This document shows, piece after piece, positions 25,527 through 35,408 of a stretch of DNA of 64,000 nt; position 1 is the stretch's first letter, and each line of letters opens with the position of its first letter. A program made the translations under genes and the position numbers. This stretch comes from F22 sp963675625 (lineage in GTDB: Bacteria; Bacteroidota; Bacteroidia; Bacteroidales; Bacteroidaceae). The DNA lies in assembly GCA_963675625.1 (NCBI GenBank), contig OY776497.1, forward strand, positions 2,604,001-2,668,000, read 5' to 3'. Below the pieces are notes generated by a model. The model did not search any database. It had not been told where the DNA came from and saw only the letters and a list, made by a program, of their open reading frames with translations.

Positions 25527-26597
25527 TTATTTACAAGCATACATACGTGCCACTTTTTTCATGTCATGCGCCACCATTATTTCGATTAATTTTTTAAAGG
25601 ATGTTTGGGTTGGATTCCATCCTAAAAGCGTTTTGGCCTTAGTAGGATCACCAAGCAATTGTTCCACCTCAGCTGGACGGAAGTATTTAGGATCGACTTC
25701 TACAAGCACCTTGCCAGTAGCCACATCGATACCCTTTTCGTTTACACCTTCACCTTCCCAACGAAGTGCTATGCCTACTTCGGCAAAAGAAAGCGTAGTA
25801 AACTCACGTACTGTGTGCATTTCGCCAGTTGCGATCACGAAATCTTCTGGCGTATCGTGTTGAAGAATCAACCACATACATTCCACATAATCCTTCGCAT
25901 ATCCCCAGTCACGCCTAGCATCCATATTACCAAGATATAATTTGTCTTGATATCCTTGTTTGATGCGTGCAGTGGCTAGTGTAATCTTACGAGTCACAAA
26001 AGTTTCTCCACGACGTTCACTTTCATGGTTAAACAAAATACCATTGACAGCAAACATACCGTATGATTCACGATAGTTCTTAGTAATCCAAAAACCATAT
26101 TGCTTAGCCACACCGTATGGACTGCGAGGGTAGAAGGGAGTGGTTTCTTTTTGAGGCACCTCTTGTACTTGACCAAACAATTCAGAAGTTGATGCTTGAT
26201 ATATACGACATGTTTTTTCCATTCCTAAGATGCGCACTGCCTCCAATAAACGTAAAGGACCAATGGCATCTGTATCTGCTGTGTATTCTGGTACATCAAA
26301 AGATACCTTTACGTGACTTTGTGCCGCTAAATTGTAAATTTCGTTTGGTTGAGTAATCTGTAAGATACGTACCAAGGAACTTGAGTCGGTCATATCTCCA
26401 TAGTGTAAGTTGATCGCTCGTTTCTGATGCATATCTCGTACCCATTCAGTCAAATACAAATGTTCAATACGTCCTGTATTGAATGATGAAGAACGACGGA
26501 TAATACCGTGTACTTCATATCCTTTATTGATCAAAAATTCAGCTAAAAAAGAGCCGTCTTGACCTGTAATTCCTGTTATAAGTGCTACCTTATTCAT
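25527..26597 (-). CDS. gmd: GDP-mannose 4,6-dehydratase
   Basis: The protein has 356 residues. It is an extended SDR with GITGQDGSFLAEFL (residues 8-21), the RR-SSSFNTGRIEHL segment and the catalytic YGVAKQYG motif. It carries out the first step from GDP-mannose towards GDP-L-fucose and is in an operon with fcl. The product would feed fucosylated capsule, LPS or glycoproteins; no fucosyltransferase adjoins it. Confidence 0.94.
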   Translation of the reverse strand: MNKVALITGITGQDGSFLAEFLINKGYEVHGIIRRSSSFNTGRIEHLYLTEWVRDMHQKRAINLHYGDMTDSSSLVRILQITQPNEIYNLAAQSHVKVSFDVPEYTADTDAIGPLRLLEAVRILGMEKTCRIYQASTSELFGQVQEVPQKETTPFYPRSPYGVAKQYGFWITKNYRESYGMFAVNGILFNHESERRGETFVTRKITLATARIKQGYQDKLYLGNMDARRDWGYAKDYVECMWLILQHDTPEDFVIATGEMHTVREFTTLSFAEVGIALRWEGEGVNEKGIDVATGKVLVEVDPKYFRPAEVEQLLGDPTKAKTLLGWNPTQTSFKKLIEIMVAHDMKKVARMYACK

Positions 26598-26723
26598 ATA
26601 ATATAATGATGCTATTTATAAAATGTTTCTGCAATATACATATAATTTTTGTAATACTTCATCCTCTATAGTGTTTCATTCATGTTAAATAGTCCGTGAT
26701 GTTTTTTTTTCCCGCTTAAAGTT

Positions 26724-26754
26724 CTTGTTCAATGTGTAAAAAAACGTATATTTG
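26724..26754 (+). promoter_or_regulatory. Promoter of the sensor-kinase pair
   Basis: CTTG (26724-26727), a 19-nt spacer and TATATTTG (26747-26754), about 65 nt before the ATG at 26820. Confidence 0.68.
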
Positions 26755-26819
26755 CCTTGTATAAATTGTCCTTATATTATTAATATTGGCATTTTACTAC
26801 ATGAATATAAACAATATCT

Positions 26820-28856
26820 ATGCACAGATTATTATCTATTATCATATTAACGCTGATTGTTCATATCACATGTTTGGCTTACGCAGACAATGAAACAAAT
26901 GCTTTTTATCAAGAGAAGTCGCATGTTCAGCTATATTTTGACAACAAACCATTGAGAGTGGGGGTAGTGCATATGTGTCCACCATATTTGATCCAAAAAG
27001 ACAGCATTTATGCTGGATTTTTAATTGATTTGGTTGATACAATTATGTGCGAAACACAATATCGTTACCAATATGTTGTGGATTCTTATGACCATCTGAT
27101 GCATGCTCTTCAAAAAGATTCCCTAGATATTGTTTTTGGTTTCCCTCAGCTTGATTCTTTAAGTTCTCAAATGGTTTATTCTATACCATATGAGGAGGTG
27201 CATTATAAAATGGGAAGGCTTCCACAAACAGATATGCATTATTCAATACTTGACCCAATGCAAAAAATGAAAGTTGCTATATGTCAAGAAGATGCAGTAA
27301 TAGCTAAACGGTATGTTTCTCATTTTGATCGCTTTGAGCTTCATGTTTTTCCTTCTATAGCTAAAGCTGCCTATGCGGTGTATGCAAAACAATGTGATTG
27401 CTTGGTATGCAAAACAAGAATTATTGTTCCTAGAGACACCATTACTCATGAATGGTTTGTTTGGGATTATTTGCCAGAAAACAAACATACATTTTATTCT
27501 GCATGTGTGAAATTGGATGACTATAAAATAATGCGTGCAGTGAATAGTGCAGTCCTACACCTGCGTGATCAAGCACAAATTAGTCAATACAAACAAAAAT
27601 GGTTTGGTGTCGATAAATATACTGAAGAGTTTATGCGGATGCAAAACTATTTGCGAATAGCTGTGGTTGTCTGTATACTCTTGTTTGTAGGATGTCTAGT
27701 GGCCTTTATATGTTTAGCAGTAATATCTTTTAGAAGTAGATATAAAAGGAACTATATGCAACGCTTGTTGAGCAAAATTCCTATTCCTCTTTTTATTCTA
27801 AAATCTAAAAAAGGAGATATTTGTTATGAATATATCAATGATGTGGCTAATGCAGAGCAGTACAGTTCGCGTAATTTATGTACTGCCGAACAATTAATGA
27901 TCCATAGAAAACGACTAAAAAAGGCATTTGAGTTGGCCTTAGATACGCAAGAAACGGTAAGCTTTGTTGATAGGAGAAAGCCCGACGCACCGTATAGTAT
28001 ATATGTTTCTACTTGTCAATTTGAAGGAGAAATTTGTGCTGTTAAAACAGTCGTTAATACTCAAGAACTGTTGCTCTTAAAAGAACAAGCTGAAGAAAAT
28101 GCTCAAAAAGTAGATGACTTTTTAGCAACTATTAGTCATGAAGTGAGAACTCCTCTTAATGCTATTTTAGGTTTCTGTCAACTATTGCCAGAAATACCAT
28201 TAGAGGAGCGGCAAGAAGTTTTGGCCATTATAGACAAGAAGAGTAAACAACTACACAAACTGATTAATGATATATTGTTATTGGCAAAATTAGAATCAGG
28301 AGCACTAACATGCCGTTTAGACACATGTATTTTTGATGCTTGGACACATAATATGATCGAAGCAGTCTTATGTAATATGGATGTACAGTCTTCTGTGCCT
28401 ATCATAGTTGATCCTGCTCCAGGAGATGGTACGTTGAGAACAGATAAAGAGTTATTATTTGTTCTACTGAGTAATTTGTTACAAAATGCTATTCGATTTA
28501 CTCCTGAAGGCGAAATACATATCGGCTTTTTCTATGCCCCTCACTATATTGTGTATTATGTTCAGGATAGTGGAATTGGTATGTCACAACTAGATAGTTT
28601 GAATGTGTTTAATCGTTTTGTTAAGGTCAACAGTTTTACCCAAGGTACTGGACTTGGAATGCCTATCGTAGCTGCTATTAGCCAGATGTTTAATGGACAT
28701 ATCGGAGTGTACAGTCAATTGAGAAAAGGGACTACGTGTTATTTCTTTTGCCCATACAATACTTCGTGTGGTGATATACAAAAATATCATACAGCATTGC
28801 CTAATATTGAGCGAGCTGTTTGGATTAATGGAAAGCCACATTTATCTCAAAAGTAA
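26820..28856 (+). CDS. Sensor histidine kinase with periplasmic solute-binding domain
   Basis: The protein has 678 residues: signal peptide 1-22, an SBP-type (family 3) periplasmic domain at about 38-265, a membrane segment at about 280-305, a PAS-like linker, HisKA with SHEVRTPLNAI (phosphoacceptor His440), and an ATPase domain with N-box SNLLQNAIRF, DSGIGM and GTGLGM. All catalytic motifs are intact. There is no receiver or DNA-binding domain. The next gene, 6 nt downstream, is a paralog. The ligand may be an amino acid or similar small solute. No response-regulator gene lies in the window. Confidence 0.87.
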   Translation: MHRLLSIIILTLIVHITCLAYADNETNAFYQEKSHVQLYFDNKPLRVGVVHMCPPYLIQKDSIYAGFLIDLVDTIMCETQYRYQYVVDSYDHLMHALQKDSLDIVFGFPQLDSLSSQMVYSIPYEEVHYKMGRLPQTDMHYSILDPMQKMKVAICQEDAVIAKRYVSHFDRFELHVFPSIAKAAYAVYAKQCDCLVCKTRIIVPRDTITHEWFVWDYLPENKHTFYSACVKLDDYKIMRAVNSAVLHLRDQAQISQYKQKWFGVDKYTEEFMRMQNYLRIAVVVCILLFVGCLVAFICLAVISFRSRYKRNYMQRLLSKIPIPLFILKSKKGDICYEYINDVANAEQYSSRNLCTAEQLMIHRKRLKKAFELALDTQETVSFVDRRKPDAPYSIYVSTCQFEGEICAVKTVVNTQELLLLKEQAEENAQKVDDFLATISHEVRTPLNAILGFCQLLPEIPLEERQEVLAIIDKKSKQLHKLINDILLLAKLESGALTCRLDTCIFDAWTHNMIEAVLCNMDVQSSVPIIVDPAPGDGTLRTDKELLFVLLSNLLQNAIRFTPEGEIHIGFFYAPHYIVYYVQDSGIGMSQLDSLNVFNRFVKVNSFTQGTGLGMPIVAAISQMFNGHIGVYSQLRKGTTCYFFCPYNTSCGDIQKYHTALPNIERAVWINGKPHLSQK

Positions 28857-28862
28857 TCATAT

Positions 28863-30701
28863 ATGAAGCATAATATTATTTTTCTCTTTATATGTATATT
28901 ATTCGTTTGTCCTACAGTAGTAAGTGCAAAGCCTCAGGTTAGACCTCTTAAAATATATCTCGAGCAACTTCCACCATATGCCTTTCATAATCAAATGGGG
29001 CAGATTGAAGGGGTGTACGTTGATTTAATTGATTTAATTTTTCAACATTCATCTATGCCATATAAGATAATTCTTCGTGATAGTTTATACCGTGATTCTG
29101 TTGCCAAATATCCATGTACTATTTTGGCACAAAATCGTTGGACTCAACTGGCAGACTCAAATACCTATTCTCGTTTGCTTTTTCATGCAAATAGTGCTTT
29201 GATTCATAAGAAAAAACATCGTATTCAGAGACTCTCTGACATCTGTGATTACCGTATAGGTGTATTAGATAAGACGTTTTTTATAAATGAAATGAAATCA
29301 TATGGACTATTCATACCTGTTAATCAAGTATACACTTTTCATTCTCTAAAAGAAGCTGTGGAGATGCTAGATAATGACACCTGTGATTTTATCATTACTG
29401 ATTATTTATTGGCTTATTGGTTTGTTGAAAAGAACCTGTTGACCACTTACTCAATTGAGGAGCTTATGAGCTTGCCATCCCTATACAAAATATACCTTGG
29501 TGACACTTCTTCGCAGAAATTTGCGGTATGGTTGGACCAACGAATTTCCATCTTGGCTACGAATGGGGAAATTGACCACGTTTTTTACACTTGGTTTGGT
29601 CATCCTCATGAATATAAAGTATTGCATGTAAAGAGTCGTCTTACTTTAGTGTTGGTTTTATTGGCTTTTCTAACTGTGGTCTTACTGATGGCTATTTATC
29701 TGCTGCGAAAGAAAACTATTTCTCAAGTTAGAAGCTTCCATGAATTTCAAGATATTTTGATGGGACTACCTCATGCTGTGGATATGTATATCAACGAAAA
29801 TCCTCAACCCATATTTAGAAATAAACAAAGTGTACAATTAGAAGAGGCTTACCTTACAGATCCCGATAATGTCTTTTATAAAGAAGAGTACATTCGTTTT
29901 GTTTATAAAAAAAATCACATAAAAATTGTGATGAAGATGGATGTTACTGAACTGGAAAAAGCTCGTCAGAAAGCTAATACGTCTTCCCATTTAAAGACAC
30001 AATTTTTGGCCAATACAAGCCACGATTTACGTTCGCCTCTTAATGCCATTGTCGGTTTTGCTGATTTGATGAGTAGTTGTGAAGATACAGAAGAAATGGG
30101 CGAGTACGCACAAATTATAGAGATGAATACGAATAATCTGCTTCATCTTATTGATGAGATTATTCATCTCTCTCAAGTGCAAACTGAAGGTATTCATAAA
30201 CATAAACGTGCCGAATGTGATTTGTATCCAGTATTACGTCGGGCTGTGATGGAGCATGAATTATATCTTGAAAAACATAATAAACAAGACAATGTTTCCA
30301 TTGTATTGACTACCAATTTTTCAAAGATGGTCGTATTGGCCGATTCTGGTCGAGTACATCGAGTATTGGTCAATTTATTATCCAATGCTTGTAAATATAC
30401 CGATCAAGGTAGTGTGTGTATTGATGTAAGATATAATGAGAATACGAAAGCTATTTCTCTTAAAGTGACTGATACTGGTGCTGGCATGAGTCAAGAAAAA
30501 GTAGACAACTTATTTTCAGGTAAAGATGTACATGATTATCAGCGAAAGGATAGTTTTGGATTGGGCCTAGCTATATGTAAAGCAATATTGGATAAAGGAA
30601 ATGGTACGATACAGGTACGTTCTACTCAAGGAGTTGGCACTGTTGTGGAGGTTGAATATAAACCAAAGATCTATAATTGGGAAATGATTGATGTAGATTA
30701 A
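28863..30701 (+). CDS. Sensor histidine kinase with periplasmic solute-binding domain (second of pair)
   Basis: The protein has 612 residues with the same layout as the upstream protein: signal peptide to about VSA, SBP-type domain at about 30-250, membrane segment at about 262-282, HisKA with SHDLRSPLNAI (His387), then LVNLLSNACKYT, DTGAGM and GLGLAI. The motifs are intact. The 6-nt spacing to the upstream kinase suggests co-translation and perhaps a heteromeric sensor. Its output partner must lie elsewhere. Confidence 0.87.
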   Translation: MKHNIIFLFICILFVCPTVVSAKPQVRPLKIYLEQLPPYAFHNQMGQIEGVYVDLIDLIFQHSSMPYKIILRDSLYRDSVAKYPCTILAQNRWTQLADSNTYSRLLFHANSALIHKKKHRIQRLSDICDYRIGVLDKTFFINEMKSYGLFIPVNQVYTFHSLKEAVEMLDNDTCDFIITDYLLAYWFVEKNLLTTYSIEELMSLPSLYKIYLGDTSSQKFAVWLDQRISILATNGEIDHVFYTWFGHPHEYKVLHVKSRLTLVLVLLAFLTVVLLMAIYLLRKKTISQVRSFHEFQDILMGLPHAVDMYINENPQPIFRNKQSVQLEEAYLTDPDNVFYKEEYIRFVYKKNHIKIVMKMDVTELEKARQKANTSSHLKTQFLANTSHDLRSPLNAIVGFADLMSSCEDTEEMGEYAQIIEMNTNNLLHLIDEIIHLSQVQTEGIHKHKRAECDLYPVLRRAVMEHELYLEKHNKQDNVSIVLTTNFSKMVVLADSGRVHRVLVNLLSNACKYTDQGSVCIDVRYNENTKAISLKVTDTGAGMSQEKVDNLFSGKDVHDYQRKDSFGLGLAICKAILDKGNGTIQVRSTQGVGTVVEVEYKPKIYNWEMIDVD

Positions 30702-30724
30702 CTTAAGAACGCATATATAACAGC

Positions 30725-30755
30725 AAGGCCCGAACTGAAAAACAGTTTGGGCCTT
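30725..30755. terminator. Intrinsic terminator between kinase pair and TonB-C gene
   Basis: A 13-bp stem (30725-30737 with 30743-30755, core AAGGCCC/GGGCCTT, AAAAA loop) lies between convergent genes and can serve the plus-strand kinase operon. Confidence 0.82.
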
Positions 30756-30783
30756 TGTATTGATATAATCTAGTATAAGTAGT

Positions 30784-31524
30784 TTATAGGTTGAAATGTA
30801 CTGTATAGCGTTGGGTGCTAATAACAGGTCTACCCTCACGGATAGCTGGACGCCATCTAGGTAAGCTTCGAATAACGCGAGCAGCTTCATCAGTTAATCC
30901 ACTATGAGGAGAGCTAATTTTATTCAGTCTGATAACATTACCTTCTGTATCAATAGAAAATTCCATTACAACTCTAGGGTTGGCGAAACGGCCTCTTAGT
31001 TTTCTAAGATGGTCAGTTCTTAAATGAGTTCGTACATATCTGTTGAGTGCTACACGTCCACCTGGGAACATTGCTACTCTATCTGAAGTGTTATATCGTC
31101 TTTGATGAAGATCAAAATACACTGTATATCGTTGTTTACTTACATATGGTCTACCATTGCGTAGGGCTGGATACCATGCGGGCAGATTGCGCATAACACG
31201 AGCGGCCTCATCTGTAAATCCGCTATGTGGTGAACTGATTTTATGTAGATTCCTGACCCGCCCTTGTGTATCAATATCAAATTCCATCACAACTCTTGGA
31301 TTTGGAAAATTTTTAGCAAGTTTCATAAGATGGTTGGTCTCAAGATGTCTTTTGACATATCGGTCAAGAGCTACACGTCCTCCTGGATAAGTGGCTATTC
31401 GATTGTTTTGTTGAGTCCTTCTAGCAGCTTCTTTGGAGTGCTGAATTCTTCTTGATAATTGGCCATGCATAGGCTGCACTCCGATTAGTGCGATTGCTAG
31501 CAAGAGAGGGATGAATTTTTTCAT
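30784..31524 (-). CDS. Exported protein with two tandem TonB C-terminal domains
   Basis: The protein has 246 residues: a signal peptide (MKKFIPLLLAIALIGVQPMHGQ) and then two similar units of about 95 residues. Each begins YPGGRVALDRYV or FPGGRVALNRYV and contains PNPRVVMEFDIDTQGRV or the like, SSPHSGFTDEAARV and a closing RYTVYFDL strand, the TonB-C pattern of Bacteroidetes energy transducers. There is no TM anchor or Pro-rich spacer, so it is unlikely to work as a normal TonB. The promoter at 31618-31648 supports the start at 31524 rather than 31647. Confidence 0.78.
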   Translation of the reverse strand: MKKFIPLLLAIALIGVQPMHGQLSRRIQHSKEAARRTQQNNRIATYPGGRVALDRYVKRHLETNHLMKLAKNFPNPRVVMEFDIDTQGRVRNLHKISSPHSGFTDEAARVMRNLPAWYPALRNGRPYVSKQRYTVYFDLHQRRYNTSDRVAMFPGGRVALNRYVRTHLRTDHLRKLRGRFANPRVVMEFSIDTEGNVIRLNKISSPHSGLTDEAARVIRSLPRWRPAIREGRPVISTQRYTVHFNL

Positions 31525-31617
31525 GCTTTCTTTTTTTTGATTAATAAGTGAGTATAGTATATACTGGCTGGTAAAGCTTAGTAAGGCTACATGCAATAAC
31601 CAATCAGTTTGCTGGGA

Positions 31618-31648
31618 CAAAGATACATTATTTTTTGATTTGTCCAAA
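31618..31648 (-). promoter_or_regulatory. Promoter of the tandem TonB-C gene
   Basis: On the minus strand TTTG (31645-31648), a 19-nt spacer and TATCTTTG (31618-31625) match the consensus. Transcription starts near 31612, leaving a leader of about 90 nt. Confidence 0.72.
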
Positions 31649-31859
31649 AATATAGTTTCTTTATAGATGTTTGCATTACGTAATGTAGCACTGTCATTTA
31701 TTTTTCTTTTGTATAGAAAAGAGGATGCTTGGGTATAAAATAAGTACCATAAACAGGGTATTTTTAAGTTGTCTAAGTGTTAATCCATTAAGTAGTGAAG
31801 AGTTTCTTGTAATAATATCATTATATTCGTTGAGTGTTTAAAAGATAAAAAATCCAATT

Positions 31860-34800
31860 ATGTACAGTAAACTCCTTCATTTTTTAATGCATAACAGATT
31901 TATAACTATATGTTTACTTTTGTTTGTTATAGCATTGGGACTTTGGTTTTCCCCTTTTTATGATCAAATAGGAGAAGTGAAGACTTCTCCAGTGGCTGTG
32001 GATGCTATTCCAAATCTAGGAGAAAACCAACAAATAGTTTTTACGAAATGGCCAGGCAGATCTCCACAAGATATAGAGGATCAAGTAACTTACCCTTTAA
32101 TGACTGCGTTAATGGGGGTCCCTCGGGTTAAAACTGTTAGAAGTAGTTCCATGTTTGGATATTCTATGATTTATGTAATATTTGAAGATGGAGTTGATTT
32201 TTATTGGGGGCGTACACGAATTTTAGAAAAACTAAATGCCTTGTCTGAAGGAAGTCTACCAGATGGGGTCAAACCAACTTTGGGACCTGATGCAACGGCT
32301 TTAGGGCAAGTCTTTTGGTATACAATTGAGGGACAAGATAAAGAGGGAAAATCGACAGACGGATGGGATTTACATGAGCTGAGATCGGTACAAGATTATT
32401 ATGTGAAATACGCTTTAGCTACGGTAGAAGGAGTCTCTGAAGTCGCTTCTATAGGAGGTTTTGTACAAGCATATGAAGTTGTGGCTAACGCTGATCAACT
32501 ACATCGTTATGGACTGACTTTATTAGATCTTGTCAAAGCTGTCAAGGAAAGTAATGAAGATACTGGAGCACAAACCATTGAGGTTAATAAAGTAGAGTAT
32601 TTTGTACGTGGTATAGGGTATGTAAAAAAAATAAAGGATATTGAAGAAGCTGTTGTCAAGGTGTATAAGAACACACCTATCTTAGTGAAAGACGTAGCAC
32701 AAGTGGTATTGACTCCGTTGTCTAGACGAGGTATATTAGACAAAGAGGGAGCAGAAGCTGTTGGTGGAGTAGTCACAGCAAGATATGATGCAAATGCAAT
32801 GCAAGTCATTCAAAAAGTAGAGAACAAACTGAAGATGATTAACGCCGGTATGCCCGAGAAAATTCTTCCAGATGGGCAAGTTTCCAAGTTGCATATTGTT
32901 CCGTTTTACAATCGTCGAACTTTAATTCAAGAAACCTTATACACATTGAATGAAGCATTGAGTTTGGAGGTCCTAATTACGATTATTGTCATTTTCTTGA
33001 TGTTAACTAGTGGGAGAATGTCGCTATTGGTTGCTGGACTATTGCCCGTTGCAGTCCTTTCCGTATTTATTTCGATGAAAATATTTGGTGTTACAGCTAA
33101 TATTGTGTCTTTAGCTGGTATTGCGATTGCGATTGGTACGATGGTGGATTTAGGTGTTATTCTTGGAGAGCGCATTGTCGAAAAGTGGCAAAAGCGTGCA
33201 GTAGGAGACAAGGCATCAAAAGTGGTTATGGAAGCTGTTCATGAGGTTGCTCCTGCTATGACAACTGCTGTATTGACAACTATTGTGAGCTTTATTCCAG
33301 TATTTGCTTTATCAGGTGTTGAAGGCAAAATGTTCTTTCCACTAGCATTTTCCAAGACAAGTGCATTGGTGAGTGCATGGGTGGTGTCTCTATTTTTAAT
33401 GCCTCCATTGGCTGTAGCATTATTTCAAACTTATAGTTGGCAGAAATACTCCATTGTTAAGCGTATTATGTCATGGATGAGCGGTACTCGTGGATTATGG
33501 ATACGCACAGCTGTTGTCGTTATCGCATTGGTTACTTTGTTGGCTAGAATGTGGCACCCCATGAAGTTGCAAGGTATGTGGCTTAATTGGTTGTTGGTTG
33601 TATTGATTTGTGGAGGAACAGTAGGCCTATTTATGTGGTTCCAAAAGAGTTATCCTTATCTTTTAAGATGGTGTTTAGCTCATCGGTATGTGTTTTTCTT
33701 AGTGCCAATCTTTTTGGTTATAGGTGGTATTTTGGCTTTTCACAAAATAGGAAGCGAGTTTATGCCAGCTCTAGATGAAGGTTCTTTTTTGTTGATGCCA
33801 ACCTCTATGCCACATACAGGTGTCTCAGAAAACAAACGTATATTGCAGTATATGGACAAGGCTGTAGCTAGCATACCAGAGGTTGAATCAGTTGTAGGAA
33901 AAGCTGGACGTACTGAATCACCATTAGATCCTGCACCATTATCTATGTTTGAAAACGTGATTAATTATAAGACGGAGTATGTGCAGGATGAGAAAGGAAG
34001 AATACGTTTCTTTAAAACAAATAGTGAGGGATTATTTTTATTACATGATGGAGGAACAGTTGCCAATCCCAATAATACATTAGACAAACAAGGTACTGTG
34101 CCTTTTGCAGAGGTGACTGCACAAGATTTGGTCGAAGCTTCTGGTGGAAAGCCCTATAGACAATGGAGAAAAAATATTCTATCCAAAGAGGATATTTGGA
34201 AAGAGATTGTACGTTTATCTAAATGGCCTGGAGTAACTTCAGCTCCTATGTTGCAGCCTATTGAAACGAGGCTTTTAATGTTGCAATCGGGCATGAGAAC
34301 TCCTATGGGAATACAAGTACAGGGCAAATCTTTAGCATACATTGAGCGCTTCTCTCAACAAATAGAACACCTATTAAAAGGAACTCCAGATGTGGATGCT
34401 GATGCTGTCTTTGCAGACAGAATCGTGTCTAAACCTTATGTTGTCATTGATTTGGATAGAAAGAAAATGGCACGTTACGGATTATCTATCAAGGCGGTAC
34501 AACAAGTTATAAAAACGGCGCTTGGAGGAATGCCACTTAGTCAGGTCGTATTGGGACGAGAACGGTATACCATGCAAGTACGATATCCCCGTGAATTGCG
34601 AGATTCTCCTGAGGATATCGCTAAGGTGTATGTGCCTGCTCCTACAGGGGAAACTGTTAGATTAGGACAAATTGCGAATGTACAGTTTGCCACAGGACCA
34701 CAAGTGATTAAGAGTGAAAATGGTTTTTTGGTGAGTTATGTATTGTTTGATAAGCTTGCGAAAGTTGATGCAACCAAATTAGTCGATAGGGTGCAGAAAA

Positions 34801-35408
34801 ACATTTCAGAAGCTATTGACAAACGAGAAGTGATTGTGCCAAGTGGTGTGACTTACTCGTTTGTAGGTGATTATCAACAACAAAAGCATTCAAACAACAC
34901 TTTGAAAGTAGTCATCCCATTGTGTTTGTTAGTCATCTTTCTAATTCTGTATTTTCAGTTCCGATCCATGACCACATCCATGATGATTTTTGTTGGGATT
35001 TCAGTTGCTTTCGCTGGTGGTATGATCATGTTATGGATGATGGATAAGAATATAAGCGTTGCCGTGTGGGTAGGGTTTATTGCTTTATTTGGGATCTCGA
35101 CCGACGATGGAGTAGTGATGACGACATACCTTAATAAATATGTGCGTCGTGGTCAAGTTGCCAATGTATCACAAGTCAGAGAGCAAGTACTTGCAGGAGC
35201 TACACAAAGAATTAGACCTTGTTTGATGACTACGGTTACCACCATATTGGCACTCTTGCCTATCTTAACCTCTACAGGTCGAGGTAGTGATATTATGATT
35301 CCAATGGCTATCCCATGTTTTGGAGGAATGCTGCTTGATGTGACCTCCTACTTTATGGTCCCCGTGTTGTATGCTTGGCGTGAAGAAATTATTATAAAGA
35401 AACTATGA
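31860..35408 (+). CDS. cusA: Heavy-metal RND efflux pump, CusA/CzcA type
   Basis: The protein has 1182 residues, longer than E. coli CusA (about 1050). Twelve-TM RND architecture with PNLGENQQIVFTKWPGRSPQDIEDQVTYPL near the start, the TM4 segment GIAIAIGTMVDLGVILGER with its Asp, and the C-terminal GISTDDGVVMTTYL. The extra length includes a Trp/Met-rich segment before TM7 and a periplasmic insert. It exports metal from periplasm or cytoplasm by proton exchange. It is followed by outer-membrane and adaptor genes; the copper/silver assignment rests on the adaptor's metal domains. Confidence 0.9.
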   Translation: MYSKLLHFLMHNRFITICLLLFVIALGLWFSPFYDQIGEVKTSPVAVDAIPNLGENQQIVFTKWPGRSPQDIEDQVTYPLMTALMGVPRVKTVRSSSMFGYSMIYVIFEDGVDFYWGRTRILEKLNALSEGSLPDGVKPTLGPDATALGQVFWYTIEGQDKEGKSTDGWDLHELRSVQDYYVKYALATVEGVSEVASIGGFVQAYEVVANADQLHRYGLTLLDLVKAVKESNEDTGAQTIEVNKVEYFVRGIGYVKKIKDIEEAVVKVYKNTPILVKDVAQVVLTPLSRRGILDKEGAEAVGGVVTARYDANAMQVIQKVENKLKMINAGMPEKILPDGQVSKLHIVPFYNRRTLIQETLYTLNEALSLEVLITIIVIFLMLTSGRMSLLVAGLLPVAVLSVFISMKIFGVTANIVSLAGIAIAIGTMVDLGVILGERIVEKWQKRAVGDKASKVVMEAVHEVAPAMTTAVLTTIVSFIPVFALSGVEGKMFFPLAFSKTSALVSAWVVSLFLMPPLAVALFQTYSWQKYSIVKRIMSWMSGTRGLWIRTAVVVIALVTLLARMWHPMKLQGMWLNWLLVVLICGGTVGLFMWFQKSYPYLLRWCLAHRYVFFLVPIFLVIGGILAFHKIGSEFMPALDEGSFLLMPTSMPHTGVSENKRILQYMDKAVASIPEVESVVGKAGRTESPLDPAPLSMFENVINYKTEYVQDEKGRIRFFKTNSEGLFLLHDGGTVANPNNTLDKQGTVPFAEVTAQDLVEASGGKPYRQWRKNILSKEDIWKEIVRLSKWPGVTSAPMLQPIETRLLMLQSGMRTPMGIQVQGKSLAYIERFSQQIEHLLKGTPDVDADAVFADRIVSKPYVVIDLDRKKMARYGLSIKAVQQVIKTALGGMPLSQVVLGRERYTMQVRYPRELRDSPEDIAKVYVPAPTGETVRLGQIANVQFATGPQVIKSENGFLVSYVLFDKLAKVDATKLVDRVQKNISEAIDKREVIVPSGVTYSFVGDYQQQKHSNNTLKVVIPLCLLVIFLILYFQFRSMTTSMMIFVGISVAFAGGMIMLWMMDKNISVAVWVGFIALFGISTDDGVVMTTYLNKYVRRGQVANVSQVREQVLAGATQRIRPCLMTTVTTILALLPILTSTGRGSDIMIPMAIPCFGGMLLDVTSYFMVPVLYAWREEIIIKKL

